From assembly GCF_023242475.1 (NCBI RefSeq), contig NZ_JALJFG010000030.1:1-64000 (forward strand): 64,000 nt of DNA, read 5' to 3'. Origin of the DNA: Pseudomonas sp. MWU15-20650. Its GTDB lineage: Bacteria; Pseudomonadota; Gammaproteobacteria; Pseudomonadales; Pseudomonadaceae. The notes under the pieces are model-generated. The model did no database searches, was not told where the DNA came from, and saw only the letters and a list, made by a program, of their open reading frames with translations. This document shows positions 25,953-34,766 of this stretch, piece by piece. Position numbers and translations under genes: made by a program. The first letter of the stretch is position 1; every line of letters starts with the position of its first letter.

Positions 25953-26930
25953 ATGTATATCCATACGATCAGCAGCCTTGTCGCTGCAAACCTCACCGCC
26001 CTGCCTGCCCTGGCGCAAAAATATGCCTGGGGCGAGCGCAACACCAAGATCTTTGGACGCTTTCATCGGATGGAGTCGGCCAGCCTGTTTGAGCGGGAGG
26101 GGTTGCGGGACCTGATCATGCAGCTGTTGCAACAGTTCAAGGCCGAGTGCGACCCGGTACTGTTTGAACGCATTGGCTATGTGGCCTGGGCGCACTCGTT
26201 GAATTGCCCCTGCCCTTTTGACCGTGCCCCCCGCTTGGCCAACGATGTACGCACGTTCCTGGGGCGACCAGAGATTGAGTTTTTCTCTGTCACCCAGGCG
26301 TCGTGTGCGTCGGCGCTGGTTGGGCTGAAGTTTCTCGAGACTAAACTTGCCGCAGCTCACGCCAGGCAGGAAGACGTCTGCGGCGTGTTGATCAGCGGGG
26401 AAAAATGCTTTCACGGCACCGTGCAGTATGCCGATCAAAATGGCTATTTCGGCGAAGCCTTCTGCGCGACCCTGCTCAGCGCAACACCCGCGCCCGACGC
26501 CTTGCGCGTGAGTGCCGTGCATGTCCAGCAACTGGCGGCCTACGGCACACGTACGCGTGCGACGGATCGCGCCAGTGAAAACGCCTACGACCACGCCTTT
26601 ATCCCCACCATGCTCGAGACCGTAAACGCCGCGTTGCAGCAAGCAGGGCGGCGTCCCGAAGAGCTGCGCACACTGATCCCCTACCACATCAGCCCGCCGA
26701 CCTTCGACAGGATTGCCGATGGTGCAGGTTTTGCCCGGGAGATCATTTACCGTCGTCATCTGTACCAGTTAGGACATTGCTTTTGCAGCGATGCGTTCCT
26801 CAACCTCAAAAGCTTGTTGGCGCACCGCGACAGCGACACTGCCGTTCACCCCATCCTCGCCCTGGCGTCCGGTATCGCAGGCACTTTTGCCGCTGTCGTT
26901 CTTGAATTGAATACTGAGGATGAGACATGA
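25953..26930 (+). CDS. KAS III-like ketosynthase, catalytic subunit
   Basis: 325 residues. Candidate active residues align in position with FabH: Cys118 (SVTQASCASALVGL), His245 (LIPYHISPPTFDRIADGAG) and, where FabH has Asn274, His275 in LGHCFCSDAFLNL. The triad would thus be Cys-His-His. The protein probably joins a thioester-bound acyl or aminoacyl group to a second thioester. The start at 25953 directly follows the stop of its presumed partner. It overlaps the next gene by ATGA. Confidence 0.8.
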   Translation: MYIHTISSLVAANLTALPALAQKYAWGERNTKIFGRFHRMESASLFEREGLRDLIMQLLQQFKAECDPVLFERIGYVAWAHSLNCPCPFDRAPRLANDVRTFLGRPEIEFFSVTQASCASALVGLKFLETKLAAAHARQEDVCGVLISGEKCFHGTVQYADQNGYFGEAFCATLLSATPAPDALRVSAVHVQQLAAYGTRTRATDRASENAYDHAFIPTMLETVNAALQQAGRRPEELRTLIPYHISPPTFDRIADGAGFAREIIYRRHLYQLGHCFCSDAFLNLKSLLAHRDSDTAVHPILALASGIAGTFAAVVLELNTEDET

Positions 26931-28537
26931 GCACAAACCATTTGAGCCAGTGGCTGGTGCAGGCTGCACACCTGTTCCCTGAGAAAACCGCGCTGATCGA
27001 GGGCGAGCATGCCGTGACCTGGGGCGCGCTCCATCAACGAGTGCTCAATACCGCTGCCTACTTGCGCGAGCAGCACGTTGAGCGGGGTGATCGGGTACTG
27101 GTGTGGCTACCCAATGGGGTGGATTTCGTCGTCTGCTTTTGGGCTGTGCAATATCTGCAGGCGGTGTTTGTCCCGGTGAATCCGGATACACCGCCGGCGC
27201 GGGTCAGCTGGCTGCTCGGCAACGCGGCATCCCGCCTGTTGATCGCCCAGGCCGGACAGGCCACCACGCTGGCCATGGCAGCACATGCCCCCGACTTGCA
27301 GGTGGTGTTCGATCAGGCATCCAGTGTGCAATCAAGCGGCGCCTCGCGCTTGTCCCTGCAACAGATAGCGGCGCTTCCACCGGTAATCACCTTGCCCGTT
27401 CAAGGCACGCTGGATATTGACTTGGCCTGCCTGATTTACACCTCAGGCTCCACGGGTGACCCCAAAGGGGTGATGTTGACCCAGCGCAATATGCTCAGCG
27501 CGGCAGATTCCGTCGCCAGCTATTTGCAACTGGCCGCCAGCGACCGGATTTTCTGCACAATCCCCATGAGCTTCGACTACGGGCTGTATCAAGCGATCAT
27601 GACGGCCAAGGTGGGTGCAACGCTGATTATCGAAAAGGATTTCAGCCGACCGCTCTTCGCGCTGAAACAGCTGGTCAAGCACCAGGCCACCGTGCTGCCG
27701 ATTGTGCCCACGCTGCTGGCGATCATTGCTCCTTTGGCCAAGCGCTATGACTTCTCCTCCCTGCGCAAAATCACCAATACCGCAGCGGCCCTGCACCCCA
27801 GCGATATCGATCTGCTGATCTCGCTCTTCCCGCAGGCCGAGATTTTTTCCATGTATGGGCTGACCGAATGCCATCGCTGCACGTGGCTCCCACCCGCCTT
27901 ATTGTCCCGGCATAAAGACAGCGTGGGATACGCCATCCCGAATACAGAACTCTGGGTCGTGGACGATGACGGCGTAGAACACCGCAGCAATGCCACTGGT
28001 GAATTGGTGATCCGAGGCGCGACCGTGATGCGCGGCTACTGGCGCAACCCGGAGCAGACTGCGAAAAAGTTGCGGCCAGGCCCCTTACCCGGCGAGTCGG
28101 TGCTGTACACCGGCGACGTGTGCCGGCTGGATGAGCAGGGCTTGCTTTACTTCCTGTCGCGCAAAGATGACATCCTGAAAACCAATGGCGAAAAAGTCGC
28201 GCCCCGGGAAGTCGAGGGCGTACTCAAACGCATGCCTGGCGTACTGCAGGTCGCGGTGATTGGCCTCGCACACCCTGTTTACGGTGATGAAATCGTGGCC
28301 TGCATCGAATGCGAAGCGCCCCTGGACATCGCGCAGCTCAAAGCCTTTTGCCAGACCCACCTGGAAACCTACAAACGGCCCCATCGTTATTACTTCAGCG
28401 AAGCCTTGCCCAAAAACAACAATGGCAAAGTCGACCGCAGCCAGCTATCAGCCCTCCTGCCACGCCAGGAAAGCAACCTAAAAGTCGGACATGCACAACA
28501 GACAGGGAGCCACCATGTATACGCCAACCATCATTGA
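26927..28537 (+). CDS. AMP-forming acyl/aminoacyl ligase
   Basis: 536 residues of the ANL superfamily. Core motifs are IYTSGSTGDPKGVMLTQRN (A3), MYGLTECHR (A5), YTGDVCRLDEQG (A7), KDDILKTNGEKV (A8) and NNNGKVDRS (A10 Lys). IPMSFDYGLY carries an Asp at the amino-group-binding position of amino-acid-activating enzymes. It resembles the exosortase-A-associated ligases (TIGR03098-like) that travel with the ACP and decarboxylase type present here. It probably loads an amino acid onto an ACP. It overlaps the next ACP by 23 bases. Confidence 0.82.
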   Translation: MSTNHLSQWLVQAAHLFPEKTALIEGEHAVTWGALHQRVLNTAAYLREQHVERGDRVLVWLPNGVDFVVCFWAVQYLQAVFVPVNPDTPPARVSWLLGNAASRLLIAQAGQATTLAMAAHAPDLQVVFDQASSVQSSGASRLSLQQIAALPPVITLPVQGTLDIDLACLIYTSGSTGDPKGVMLTQRNMLSAADSVASYLQLAASDRIFCTIPMSFDYGLYQAIMTAKVGATLIIEKDFSRPLFALKQLVKHQATVLPIVPTLLAIIAPLAKRYDFSSLRKITNTAAALHPSDIDLLISLFPQAEIFSMYGLTECHRCTWLPPALLSRHKDSVGYAIPNTELWVVDDDGVEHRSNATGELVIRGATVMRGYWRNPEQTAKKLRPGPLPGESVLYTGDVCRLDEQGLLYFLSRKDDILKTNGEKVAPREVEGVLKRMPGVLQVAVIGLAHPVYGDEIVACIECEAPLDIAQLKAFCQTHLETYKRPHRYYFSEALPKNNNGKVDRSQLSALLPRQESNLKVGHAQQTGSHHVYANHH

Positions 28538-28769
28538 AGCCATCGGGCTGGTCCTGGAAACCTCAAACCTCTCGCAGCTCAATGCCCAGACCCATCTGGA
28601 GCGTGACCTGGGATTTGAAAGCGGTTTGTATATCGAACTGATCATGTACCTCGAGGAGCGCATCGAAGACCTGATGCTCGACCCCGCGACGCTGGAATTC
28701 CACCACTTCGAAACCGTGGGCAGTTTGTCGAACTTCATTGAACTACAGCTTGCCAGCCGGGCGGCATGA
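28515..28769 (+). CDS. acyl carrier protein
   Basis: 84 residues. The phosphopantetheine Ser is in the unusual context RDLGFESGLYIELIMYLEE (GFES in place of the usual GxDS). The start at 28515 follows a GGGAG site. It sits between two ligase genes, so it is the likely acceptor for one of them. It ends directly before the next start codon. Confidence 0.85.
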   Translation: MYTPTIIEAIGLVLETSNLSQLNAQTHLERDLGFESGLYIELIMYLEERIEDLMLDPATLEFHHFETVGSLSNFIELQLASRAA

Positions 28770-30323
28770 ATGGACGCTTGGACTGAGCTCATGACGGTGT
28801 TCAGGCGCTTTGAGGGGCAGCCGCATACCGCCTGGCATCACCACTCCCATAGGTACAGCTACGCGGCGCTCGGTCAGCGCGCGCAGGACATCGCCCTTGA
28901 AATCGTCCGCCAACAGCCGCAAAGCGACATGCCCCTGGCTCCGGTATTGGTTTATGGCCATAAGTCTTTCGATTTTCTGGCGGCTTGGTGGGCCTGCCTC
29001 TTGTGCGGTTGTCCGATTGTACCGATGGAATCAGACAACGCGCCCGAGCGCCTGGAGCGTATTGCCCATACGGTGGGGGCAAACCTGATCCTGAACACCG
29101 ACGCCCTGCCGCTGTTCGCCGCCAATGCCCGGGTGATTGCCGTCGCCGACCTGCCCTGGCAGCACCATGATGAATCGGCGCTGCAGCACTTACTCGACGG
29201 CACCTGCCGGCGGCTTGCCAACGCGACCTCAACCCCGTTGGCGTACATCATGTTTTCCTCAGGTACCACCGGCGAGCCCAAGGGTATTCAAATCAGTCTT
29301 AGCAACCTGGCAGGTTTCGTGGCCTGGATACGCAGTGACTTTCCACTGGATGGGGCTATTACGGGAAATGTGCGGTACTGCTTCGATGTCTGCCTGTTTG
29401 AAATCTGGCTCGCCTGGCAGTTTCTGCAACCCCTGTCGGTGCTTGACCATCGAGAGTTGATCAACACCCGCAAGATGATTGCCCAACATGCACAGACAGA
29501 GCTGGCCTGCTGGGTCTCCACGCCGTCGATGATGCGCCTCTACCTGCTGGACCCGACCTTCAATGCCCAATCACTGGCACAGTTGCGCCGGTTTATCTTC
29601 TGCGGTGAAACGCTGCCCAAAGAGATCGTCACCCAGTTATGGGCTCGCTTTCCAGGCAGTGAGGTGATCAATACCTACGGCCCCACCGAATGTACCGTGG
29701 CGGTTTCACAGGTGCTGATCACCGCACAGATGCTGGCTTCGCCACTGCCCCTGCCGATTGGTCAGGCCCGGCCCGGCGCGATACTGCAACTCGCCCAGCC
29801 GCTGAATGCCTCTGGCCGGGGGCAGTTGTTGATCAGTGGCGCATGTGTCGGCCCTGGTTACCTCAATGCGGCGCCTGCACGCCAGGCCAGTTTCAGCCAA
29901 CAGGCGGGGCACGCCACTTACGCCACCGGTGATATCGGCCTGTTTGATGGCACCTGGTACTACTTCCTCGGGCGGGAAGACGGCGAGGTCAAGATACAAG
30001 GACATCGCATTGACCTGCACGAAATCGAACACTTCCTGCGTGACCGCAACCTGGTCGCGGATGTGGTGGTGCAACCGTATTGGCGCAAGGGCAATGCAGA
30101 GGCGCTCGAGGCCTGCGTGATCCTCAATACGAACTGCAGCCTGGCGCAGCTTGGCAGCGCCATGCAAGCCCATTTCCCCCCGTGGGCTATCCCTCGCTAT
30201 TGGTACAGCCCCCCACACCCCGTACTGAATCACAACGGCAAACTGGATCGTTCAGTTGTTTGGCAACTGGCTAAGGACAACGGAGAGAAATATGTTTTCA
30301 TCGCAAATCAAACCGCTGTTTGA
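28770..30323 (+). CDS. amino-acid-activating AMP ligase (DltA-like)
   Basis: 517 residues. Motifs are IMFSSGTTGEPKGIQISLSN (A3), RYCFDVCLFEI (Asp for the amino group), NTYGPTECTVA (A5), YATGDIGLFDG (A7), KIQGHRIDLHEIEHF (A8) and NHNGKLDRS (A10). The compact size and the SNLAGFVAW segment recall DltA and free-standing prolyl/aminoacyl-PCP ligases. It would activate an amino acid and pass it to a carrier. It overlaps the next ligase gene by 32 bases. Amino acid unknown. Confidence 0.82.
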   Translation: MDAWTELMTVFRRFEGQPHTAWHHHSHRYSYAALGQRAQDIALEIVRQQPQSDMPLAPVLVYGHKSFDFLAAWWACLLCGCPIVPMESDNAPERLERIAHTVGANLILNTDALPLFAANARVIAVADLPWQHHDESALQHLLDGTCRRLANATSTPLAYIMFSSGTTGEPKGIQISLSNLAGFVAWIRSDFPLDGAITGNVRYCFDVCLFEIWLAWQFLQPLSVLDHRELINTRKMIAQHAQTELACWVSTPSMMRLYLLDPTFNAQSLAQLRRFIFCGETLPKEIVTQLWARFPGSEVINTYGPTECTVAVSQVLITAQMLASPLPLPIGQARPGAILQLAQPLNASGRGQLLISGACVGPGYLNAAPARQASFSQQAGHATYATGDIGLFDGTWYYFLGREDGEVKIQGHRIDLHEIEHFLRDRNLVADVVVQPYWRKGNAEALEACVILNTNCSLAQLGSAMQAHFPPWAIPRYWYSPPHPVLNHNGKLDRSVVWQLAKDNGEKYVFIANQTAV

Positions 30324-31809
30324 GCGGCTGAAATATCAGGACAACGCGACCGCGTTGATCAACCAGCAAGGTATCTACAGCTTTGCCGAACTGGGCCTGC
30401 GCACCGCCGCAATCGCCCAGGTAATCGCGCCATGGGCAGGCCGCAACGTGCTAGTTCACGGCCATAAGCAACTGGATGCCGTGGCGGCCCTGCTGGCGTG
30501 CATCAGCCAGGGAAGCTGCTTTACCTTTGTCGACCAATCCAACCCGCTTGCGCGGGTTGAAAAGATTGCCAACCTGACCCGCGCCGAACTGATCCTCACG
30601 GCCACAACGCACAAGCTGGAGGGCCTGGACCGCTGGCCACAATGGGTCACGCCGCACCTGGAAAATGGCGACCCGGCGTCACTGCCACTCGAACCGGAAC
30701 TGACCCAACCGGCCTTTTACATTCTCCCGACTTCAGGCAGCACCGGTGAACCGAAGGGCGTCGTCGTCAGCTATGAGAACTTCGCCGCATTCTCGACGTG
30801 GTACAGCCCGATGATCAGCGACGACATCGCATATGGCTGCCATGTGAGCCATGCCTGCTTCTCCTTCGACATGGGTTTGCTGGATCTCTTCCCCGTGCTG
30901 TGCCAGGGCCGCGCCCTGCTGATGCTGGATCATTGCCACAACATGCTGCCCCGGCAAAATATCCGCCTGATGTCGCGCTACCCGCAATGCCCGGCAACCA
31001 GCTGGTTTTCAACGCCGAGCTTTGTCGATTTGATCTTGCGAGACCCCTTGTTCAACCGCCAGGAGTTCCCGGAGCTGAAGCGGTTCTTCATGGCTGGCGA
31101 ACGCGCGTCCCTGGGCTTGGTCAACCAGTTGCAGACGCGCTTCCCGGGCCTGGAGGTGATGCACGGTTATGGCCCGACCGAGACCACCGGCATGACTCAT
31201 ACCTTCGCCCTTGGCCAGCCGCCCGAGCACAACGCCGGCCTGCTGTCCCTTGGCAAACCCTGTGGGTTGACCCGGATCCGGATTGTGGATGCCGATGGCC
31301 ACAGCCTGGCACCCGGCGAAATGGGTGAGGTGCGTTTATACGGCCCGCAAGTCGCGTTGGGCTACCAACCCGAAGACGACCCGCGCAACAACGCCTTCAG
31401 CCATGACGAGTTCGGACGTTACTACGCCACCGGTGACCGGGGTTTTCTGGATGACGACCAAGCCCTGTTCATCCACGGCAGGGATGACAACCAACTGAAG
31501 GTGAACGGCAATCGTGTGGAGCTGGCCGAAATTGAAAGCAGTGTGTGTCGCTACGGGGAAGTCATCCAGTGTTGCGTGGTGCCGATCAAGGACGAGGGCA
31601 AGGTCACCGACCTGCAACTGTTTATTCAACTGCGAGAAGACAATGCGACCCATCGCGACGCACTGCGCCAGTTCCTGGCAGAACAGTTGCCCGGCTACAT
31701 GATCCCCAAGTCCATATTCTTTTGTCAGACCTTCCCCGTGACATTGCACGGGAAGATCGACCGCCAGCAACTGGTGCATGCACACAAAACGCTGTCGGAC
31801 GTCAGCTGA
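30292..31809 (+). CDS. second DltA-like amino-acid-activating ligase
   Basis: 505 residues from the ATG at 30292 (GGAGAG site); earlier in-frame starts lie deep inside the preceding gene. Motifs are ILPTSGSTGEPKGVVVSYEN (A3), ACFSFDMGLLDLFP (Asp at the amino-binding position, almost as in DltA), GYGPTETTGM (A5), YATGDRGFLDDD (A7), KVNGNRVELAEIE (A8) and TLHGKIDRQQ (A10). A third ligase in tandem suggests at least two or three different building blocks. Confidence 0.82.
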   Translation: MFSSQIKPLFERLKYQDNATALINQQGIYSFAELGLRTAAIAQVIAPWAGRNVLVHGHKQLDAVAALLACISQGSCFTFVDQSNPLARVEKIANLTRAELILTATTHKLEGLDRWPQWVTPHLENGDPASLPLEPELTQPAFYILPTSGSTGEPKGVVVSYENFAAFSTWYSPMISDDIAYGCHVSHACFSFDMGLLDLFPVLCQGRALLMLDHCHNMLPRQNIRLMSRYPQCPATSWFSTPSFVDLILRDPLFNRQEFPELKRFFMAGERASLGLVNQLQTRFPGLEVMHGYGPTETTGMTHTFALGQPPEHNAGLLSLGKPCGLTRIRIVDADGHSLAPGEMGEVRLYGPQVALGYQPEDDPRNNAFSHDEFGRYYATGDRGFLDDDQALFIHGRDDNQLKVNGNRVELAEIESSVCRYGEVIQCCVVPIKDEGKVTDLQLFIQLREDNATHRDALRQFLAEQLPGYMIPKSIFFCQTFPVTLHGKIDRQQLVHAHKTLSDVS

Positions 31810-31932
31810 TACGACCTGCAAGCACATATAAAAAACCTCCCGTCATGACGGAGAAAATGCCCATCACTCTGTGCACCGGCGTCGAACAGGCGCCGGGCAT
31901 AAACGTTTTCCTCAAGGATAAAGGGCGACGCG
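31810..31932. other. 123-bp gap inside the operon with palindromes
   Basis: The longest gap in an otherwise tightly packed operon. It holds a perfect palindrome CCGTCATGACGG (31840-31851) and a 6-bp stem CCGGCG/CGCCGG near 31877-31898. It may be an internal operator or mRNA-processing site. A 32-codon frame starting at 31845 looks accidental. Confidence 0.4.
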
Positions 31933-32337
31933 ATGCGGTTTAGTCATATCGGTTATGTGGTGAGCGACAGCGCGGCAACGGCTGGCGCGGTCAAGCCGTT
32001 CTTCCCGGTTATCGTCCGATTCAGAGAATATGTGGCCGCACAAAAAGTGTTCATCACCCTGTTGGCCACCGCTGATGGGAGCAGCCAAATAGAATTGGTC
32101 GAGCCGCTGGAAAACAATCTGCCCTTGCGCCAGCTCCTGGCTAAATCCGGCAAATCGTCGCTGCCTTACCACATCTGCTTCGAAGTGAATGACTTTGACG
32201 AGCAGTTCAACGTGATGAAGACAGCTGGCTGGCTCGTCTTGACACGCCCATTCAATGCCTTTGATAGCAACCACCTCTCCAGCCACCTCTATCACCCCGA
32301 TGCCGGGGTGATCGAAATCATGTCAGGCCCGCTATGA
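31933..32337 (+). CDS. VOC (glyoxalase/epimerase-like) protein
   Basis: 134 residues with the two-repeat VOC fold, close to methylmalonyl-CoA epimerases: FSHIGYVVSD (first His), SQIELVEPLE (Glu), LPYHICFEVND (second His) and GVIEIMSG (Glu), the four metal ligands. It could epimerise, isomerise or otherwise handle an enolisable thioester intermediate. It overlaps the following gene by ATGA. Confidence 0.82.
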   Translation: MRFSHIGYVVSDSAATAGAVKPFFPVIVRFREYVAAQKVFITLLATADGSSQIELVEPLENNLPLRQLLAKSGKSSLPYHICFEVNDFDEQFNVMKTAGWLVLTRPFNAFDSNHLSSHLYHPDAGVIEIMSGPL

Positions 32338-33461
32338 GTCAGTTCTACGATGATGCTTTCGCCCGATACCCTCGCCTGCTGGGCGCAGACGCCCAGCAGG
32401 TGGCTGACCGACTGCGCAACTTCGGCGACACGCGACAGGTGCTGGGCCAGTGGTCGTTCGCCCCTGTGCTGAATCAGCTCGGCTTGCCGCAACGCTATCT
32501 GACCTCATCAAGCCATCAGGTAGTCAGCCTGGTCGAACGCTATGAACTCTACGAACAGCTGGGCTTTGTCTCAGCGGCGCTGATATTCAGCGCGCCCGGG
32601 CCAAGCATGGCGGCCTATGTCGTGGCCGGACTGGGCAACGAACAGCAACAGGATGCCTTTTTCGGTCAGTTCCAACGGGCATTGTGCTGGTCATGTTTTG
32701 CGATGACCGAACCCTCACTGGGCAGCGATGCCGGCGCCATGCAGACAACGGCGACGCCGGTTGACGGTGGGTACCTTATCTCTGGGCGCAAGATGTTTAT
32801 CGGCAACGGCATGGTCGCCGAAACCGGTGTGCTGTTTGCGCGTACCGCACCTGGCCAGCTGGGGATCAACGCGTTTGTGTTTACGCCGCAGAACCCGGCC
32901 ATCACCCGCCACCGCTTGGCGCTGACCGGACTTGAAGGCACCAACCTGGCACTGATGCAATTCGATAACCTCTTCATCCCGACAGCTGATTTGCTCGGGC
33001 AACACTTGAAGCCCACACAGCGTTTTGCGCAGTCGGCGATGGCCACATTCGACGCATTGCGCCCCTGCGTGGGCGCTCTGGCGCTGGGTGTGGCGCGGCG
33101 CGCATTGCACGAATGGCAAGCTTGCGTCACACCTACCCCCGCGCGTCTACAACGGCTGTCGGGACTGAAGCGACGGTGGGATACCGCTTATCGTGAGGCG
33201 CTGACCCTCTGCCAGCAAGCCGATGAGCAGCAGCCCCCGACAAAAAGCCCTGGCATGGTGAAAACCGCCTGTATGGTCGTTGCCGATGAGATTGTCAGCC
33301 ATCTGATCCATGCGTTCCCCACAGACAGACAGCCTTTACCGACAGCCCTGCGGCAGGCATTCCGTGATGTGAAGGCTTTTGAATACACCGAAGGAACCCG
33401 CCAGATCCACCGACTGAGCGCAAGTTTCTCACCCCAACACGCCAGCCAGGATCGCCGATGA
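32334..33461 (+). CDS. acyl-CoA-dehydrogenase-like flavoenzyme
   Basis: 375 residues. FAD and substrate region: FAMTEPSLGSDAGAMQTTAT and ISGRKMFIGNGM; the C-terminal flavin-contact pattern is EYTEGTRQIHRL. With carrier proteins and amino-acid ligases nearby, oxidation of a carrier-bound aminoacyl group, as by the prolyl-PCP oxidases of pyrrole pathways (PigA, PltE), is a reasonable model. It overlaps both neighbours by ATGA. Confidence 0.8.
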   Translation: MSQFYDDAFARYPRLLGADAQQVADRLRNFGDTRQVLGQWSFAPVLNQLGLPQRYLTSSSHQVVSLVERYELYEQLGFVSAALIFSAPGPSMAAYVVAGLGNEQQQDAFFGQFQRALCWSCFAMTEPSLGSDAGAMQTTATPVDGGYLISGRKMFIGNGMVAETGVLFARTAPGQLGINAFVFTPQNPAITRHRLALTGLEGTNLALMQFDNLFIPTADLLGQHLKPTQRFAQSAMATFDALRPCVGALALGVARRALHEWQACVTPTPARLQRLSGLKRRWDTAYREALTLCQQADEQQPPTKSPGMVKTACMVVADEIVSHLIHAFPTDRQPLPTALRQAFRDVKAFEYTEGTRQIHRLSASFSPQHASQDRR

Positions 33462-33931
33462 CTATTGCCCCACTGGTGCAGGGCCAACTGAATATCGTCA
33501 GTGCCTGCCAAGCCGTTACGCCAGACACCCGACACTTTGTTGCCAGCCGACAGCAACTGTCCCAGGCCCAGTGGTATCAGCACTGGCCTCAGGTCGATTG
33601 TGGCGAGCGCCTGCACGCCAGGGACGCGGTGGAACTGTGTCGCAGCGTCGTCAGCGGGCCGTATCCGACCCAGCTGGTATACGACAGCCTTCACCCGGCC
33701 GCGCGCGGGGCCACTCCGCTGCTGCAAAGCCTGATAACCCATTGCCCGGGCTTCATCGAAACCTGGGGCATTTGCAGCGGGCAGTTTGACCCGGAACACG
33801 CAGGCGTCCTGGCAAGCCGGCTGCTTCAACCCGGACAGCGCCTGCTGTATCTGCATGACCCGTTGCAGCGCCTGAGTGGTGATTCCACGCCTCAATCGGC
33901 AACGCTGAACTATCTGATTTTTTCTGCATAA
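33458..33931 (+). CDS. small protein, possible KAS III-like fragment
   Basis: 157 residues. I do not recognise a full family. The segment ARGATPLLQSLITHCPGFIE, then TWGICSGQFDPEHAGVLASR, then QPGQRLLYLHD looks like the stretch around the nucleophilic Cys of FabH-type enzymes (TP...IQ...G...A.D...CSG...A...L...G...L). It lacks the C-terminal half of such enzymes. It may be a half-size partner of the KAS at 34750, or a decayed gene. Overlap with the previous gene by ATGA suggests it is translated. Confidence 0.5.
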   Translation: MTIAPLVQGQLNIVSACQAVTPDTRHFVASRQQLSQAQWYQHWPQVDCGERLHARDAVELCRSVVSGPYPTQLVYDSLHPAARGATPLLQSLITHCPGFIETWGICSGQFDPEHAGVLASRLLQPGQRLLYLHDPLQRLSGDSTPQSATLNYLIFSA

Positions 33932-33944
33932 CCAAGGGGGCGCT

Positions 33945-34766
33945 ATGGATACCCAGCTCACGTCACTGATTGAGCGCCTGGCAAACCCTGCCGTAATGCC
34001 GATGCGTTCGGCCGAATTGCGACAGCTGGAGGCCCTGAAAACCGAGGTGGTCACCTGCGACCCCTATCGCAGCCGAGTGCTGATCCACGACAACCACGAC
34101 CCACAGGCCAAAAGCGTGCTGTTGCTACACGGCTGGGGGGGGCATCCGCTGATGCTGTCAGCGCTGCAAACCCTGCTGCAAGCGCGTGGATACCGGGTCT
34201 ATACCCCCTTCCTGCTGGGCCATGACCCCGATGCCTGCGCCAGTTGCGATATACCCGCTCAGTGCTCGTTATTGCTGACACTGCAAGCCACATACGGCCC
34301 ATTCGACAGCGTGGTTGCCCATTCGGCCGGCGGGATCATCACCGCGCTGGCCCACACGTTGGGGTTTACCCTCAACCGGGTAGCATTGCTGTCTGCCCCG
34401 GCGTCACTGTCCATCCTGCTACAGCATTACCTGTTGCTGCACCGGGCCGCCGAACATTACCTGCCACTGCTCGGCGCCTATTACCAAAACCGCTACCCCA
34501 TGTGTGCCGACCTGCAAACCTTATCCCCCTACACCTTCAGCGAGGCGCACGTGCTCATCATGCATGGCACCCGGGACCAGCGACTCGACCCTGCCAACGC
34601 CAGGCAGATCCAGGCTCAACTACCGCAGAGCGAGTTGCACATCATTGAAAACACAGGGCACCTGGGCATTCTCGCGCATCAGCCTGCCCTGCAGTCGCTG
34701 GCCAGGTTTCTCTGTGCGACAAACGCCGATCATGAAAAAGGGAACACCCATGCTGGGGCATATTGA
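33945..34766 (+). CDS. alpha/beta hydrolase, probable type II thioesterase-like
   Basis: 273 residues. Oxyanion region VLLLHGWGGHPLML, nucleophile elbow VVAHSAGGII and catalytic His in IENTGHLGIL. It may release product from a carrier or remove wrong acyl groups. It is similar to the hydrolase at 50809-51864 (both have VLLLHGW-x-G). It overlaps the next gene by 17 bases. Confidence 0.78.
   Translation: MDTQLTSLIERLANPAVMPMRSAELRQLEALKTEVVTCDPYRSRVLIHDNHDPQAKSVLLLHGWGGHPLMLSALQTLLQARGYRVYTPFLLGHDPDACASCDIPAQCSLLLTLQATYGPFDSVVAHSAGGIITALAHTLGFTLNRVALLSAPASLSILLQHYLLLHRAAEHYLPLLGAYYQNRYPMCADLQTLSPYTFSEAHVLIMHGTRDQRLDPANARQIQAQLPQSELHIIENTGHLGILAHQPALQSLARFLCATNADHEKGNTHAGAY

Noticed and set aside
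31845..31943. A 32-codon frame between the third ligase and the VOC gene
   Set aside because: No ribosome-binding site, overlaps the VOC start and shows no carrier or leader features.
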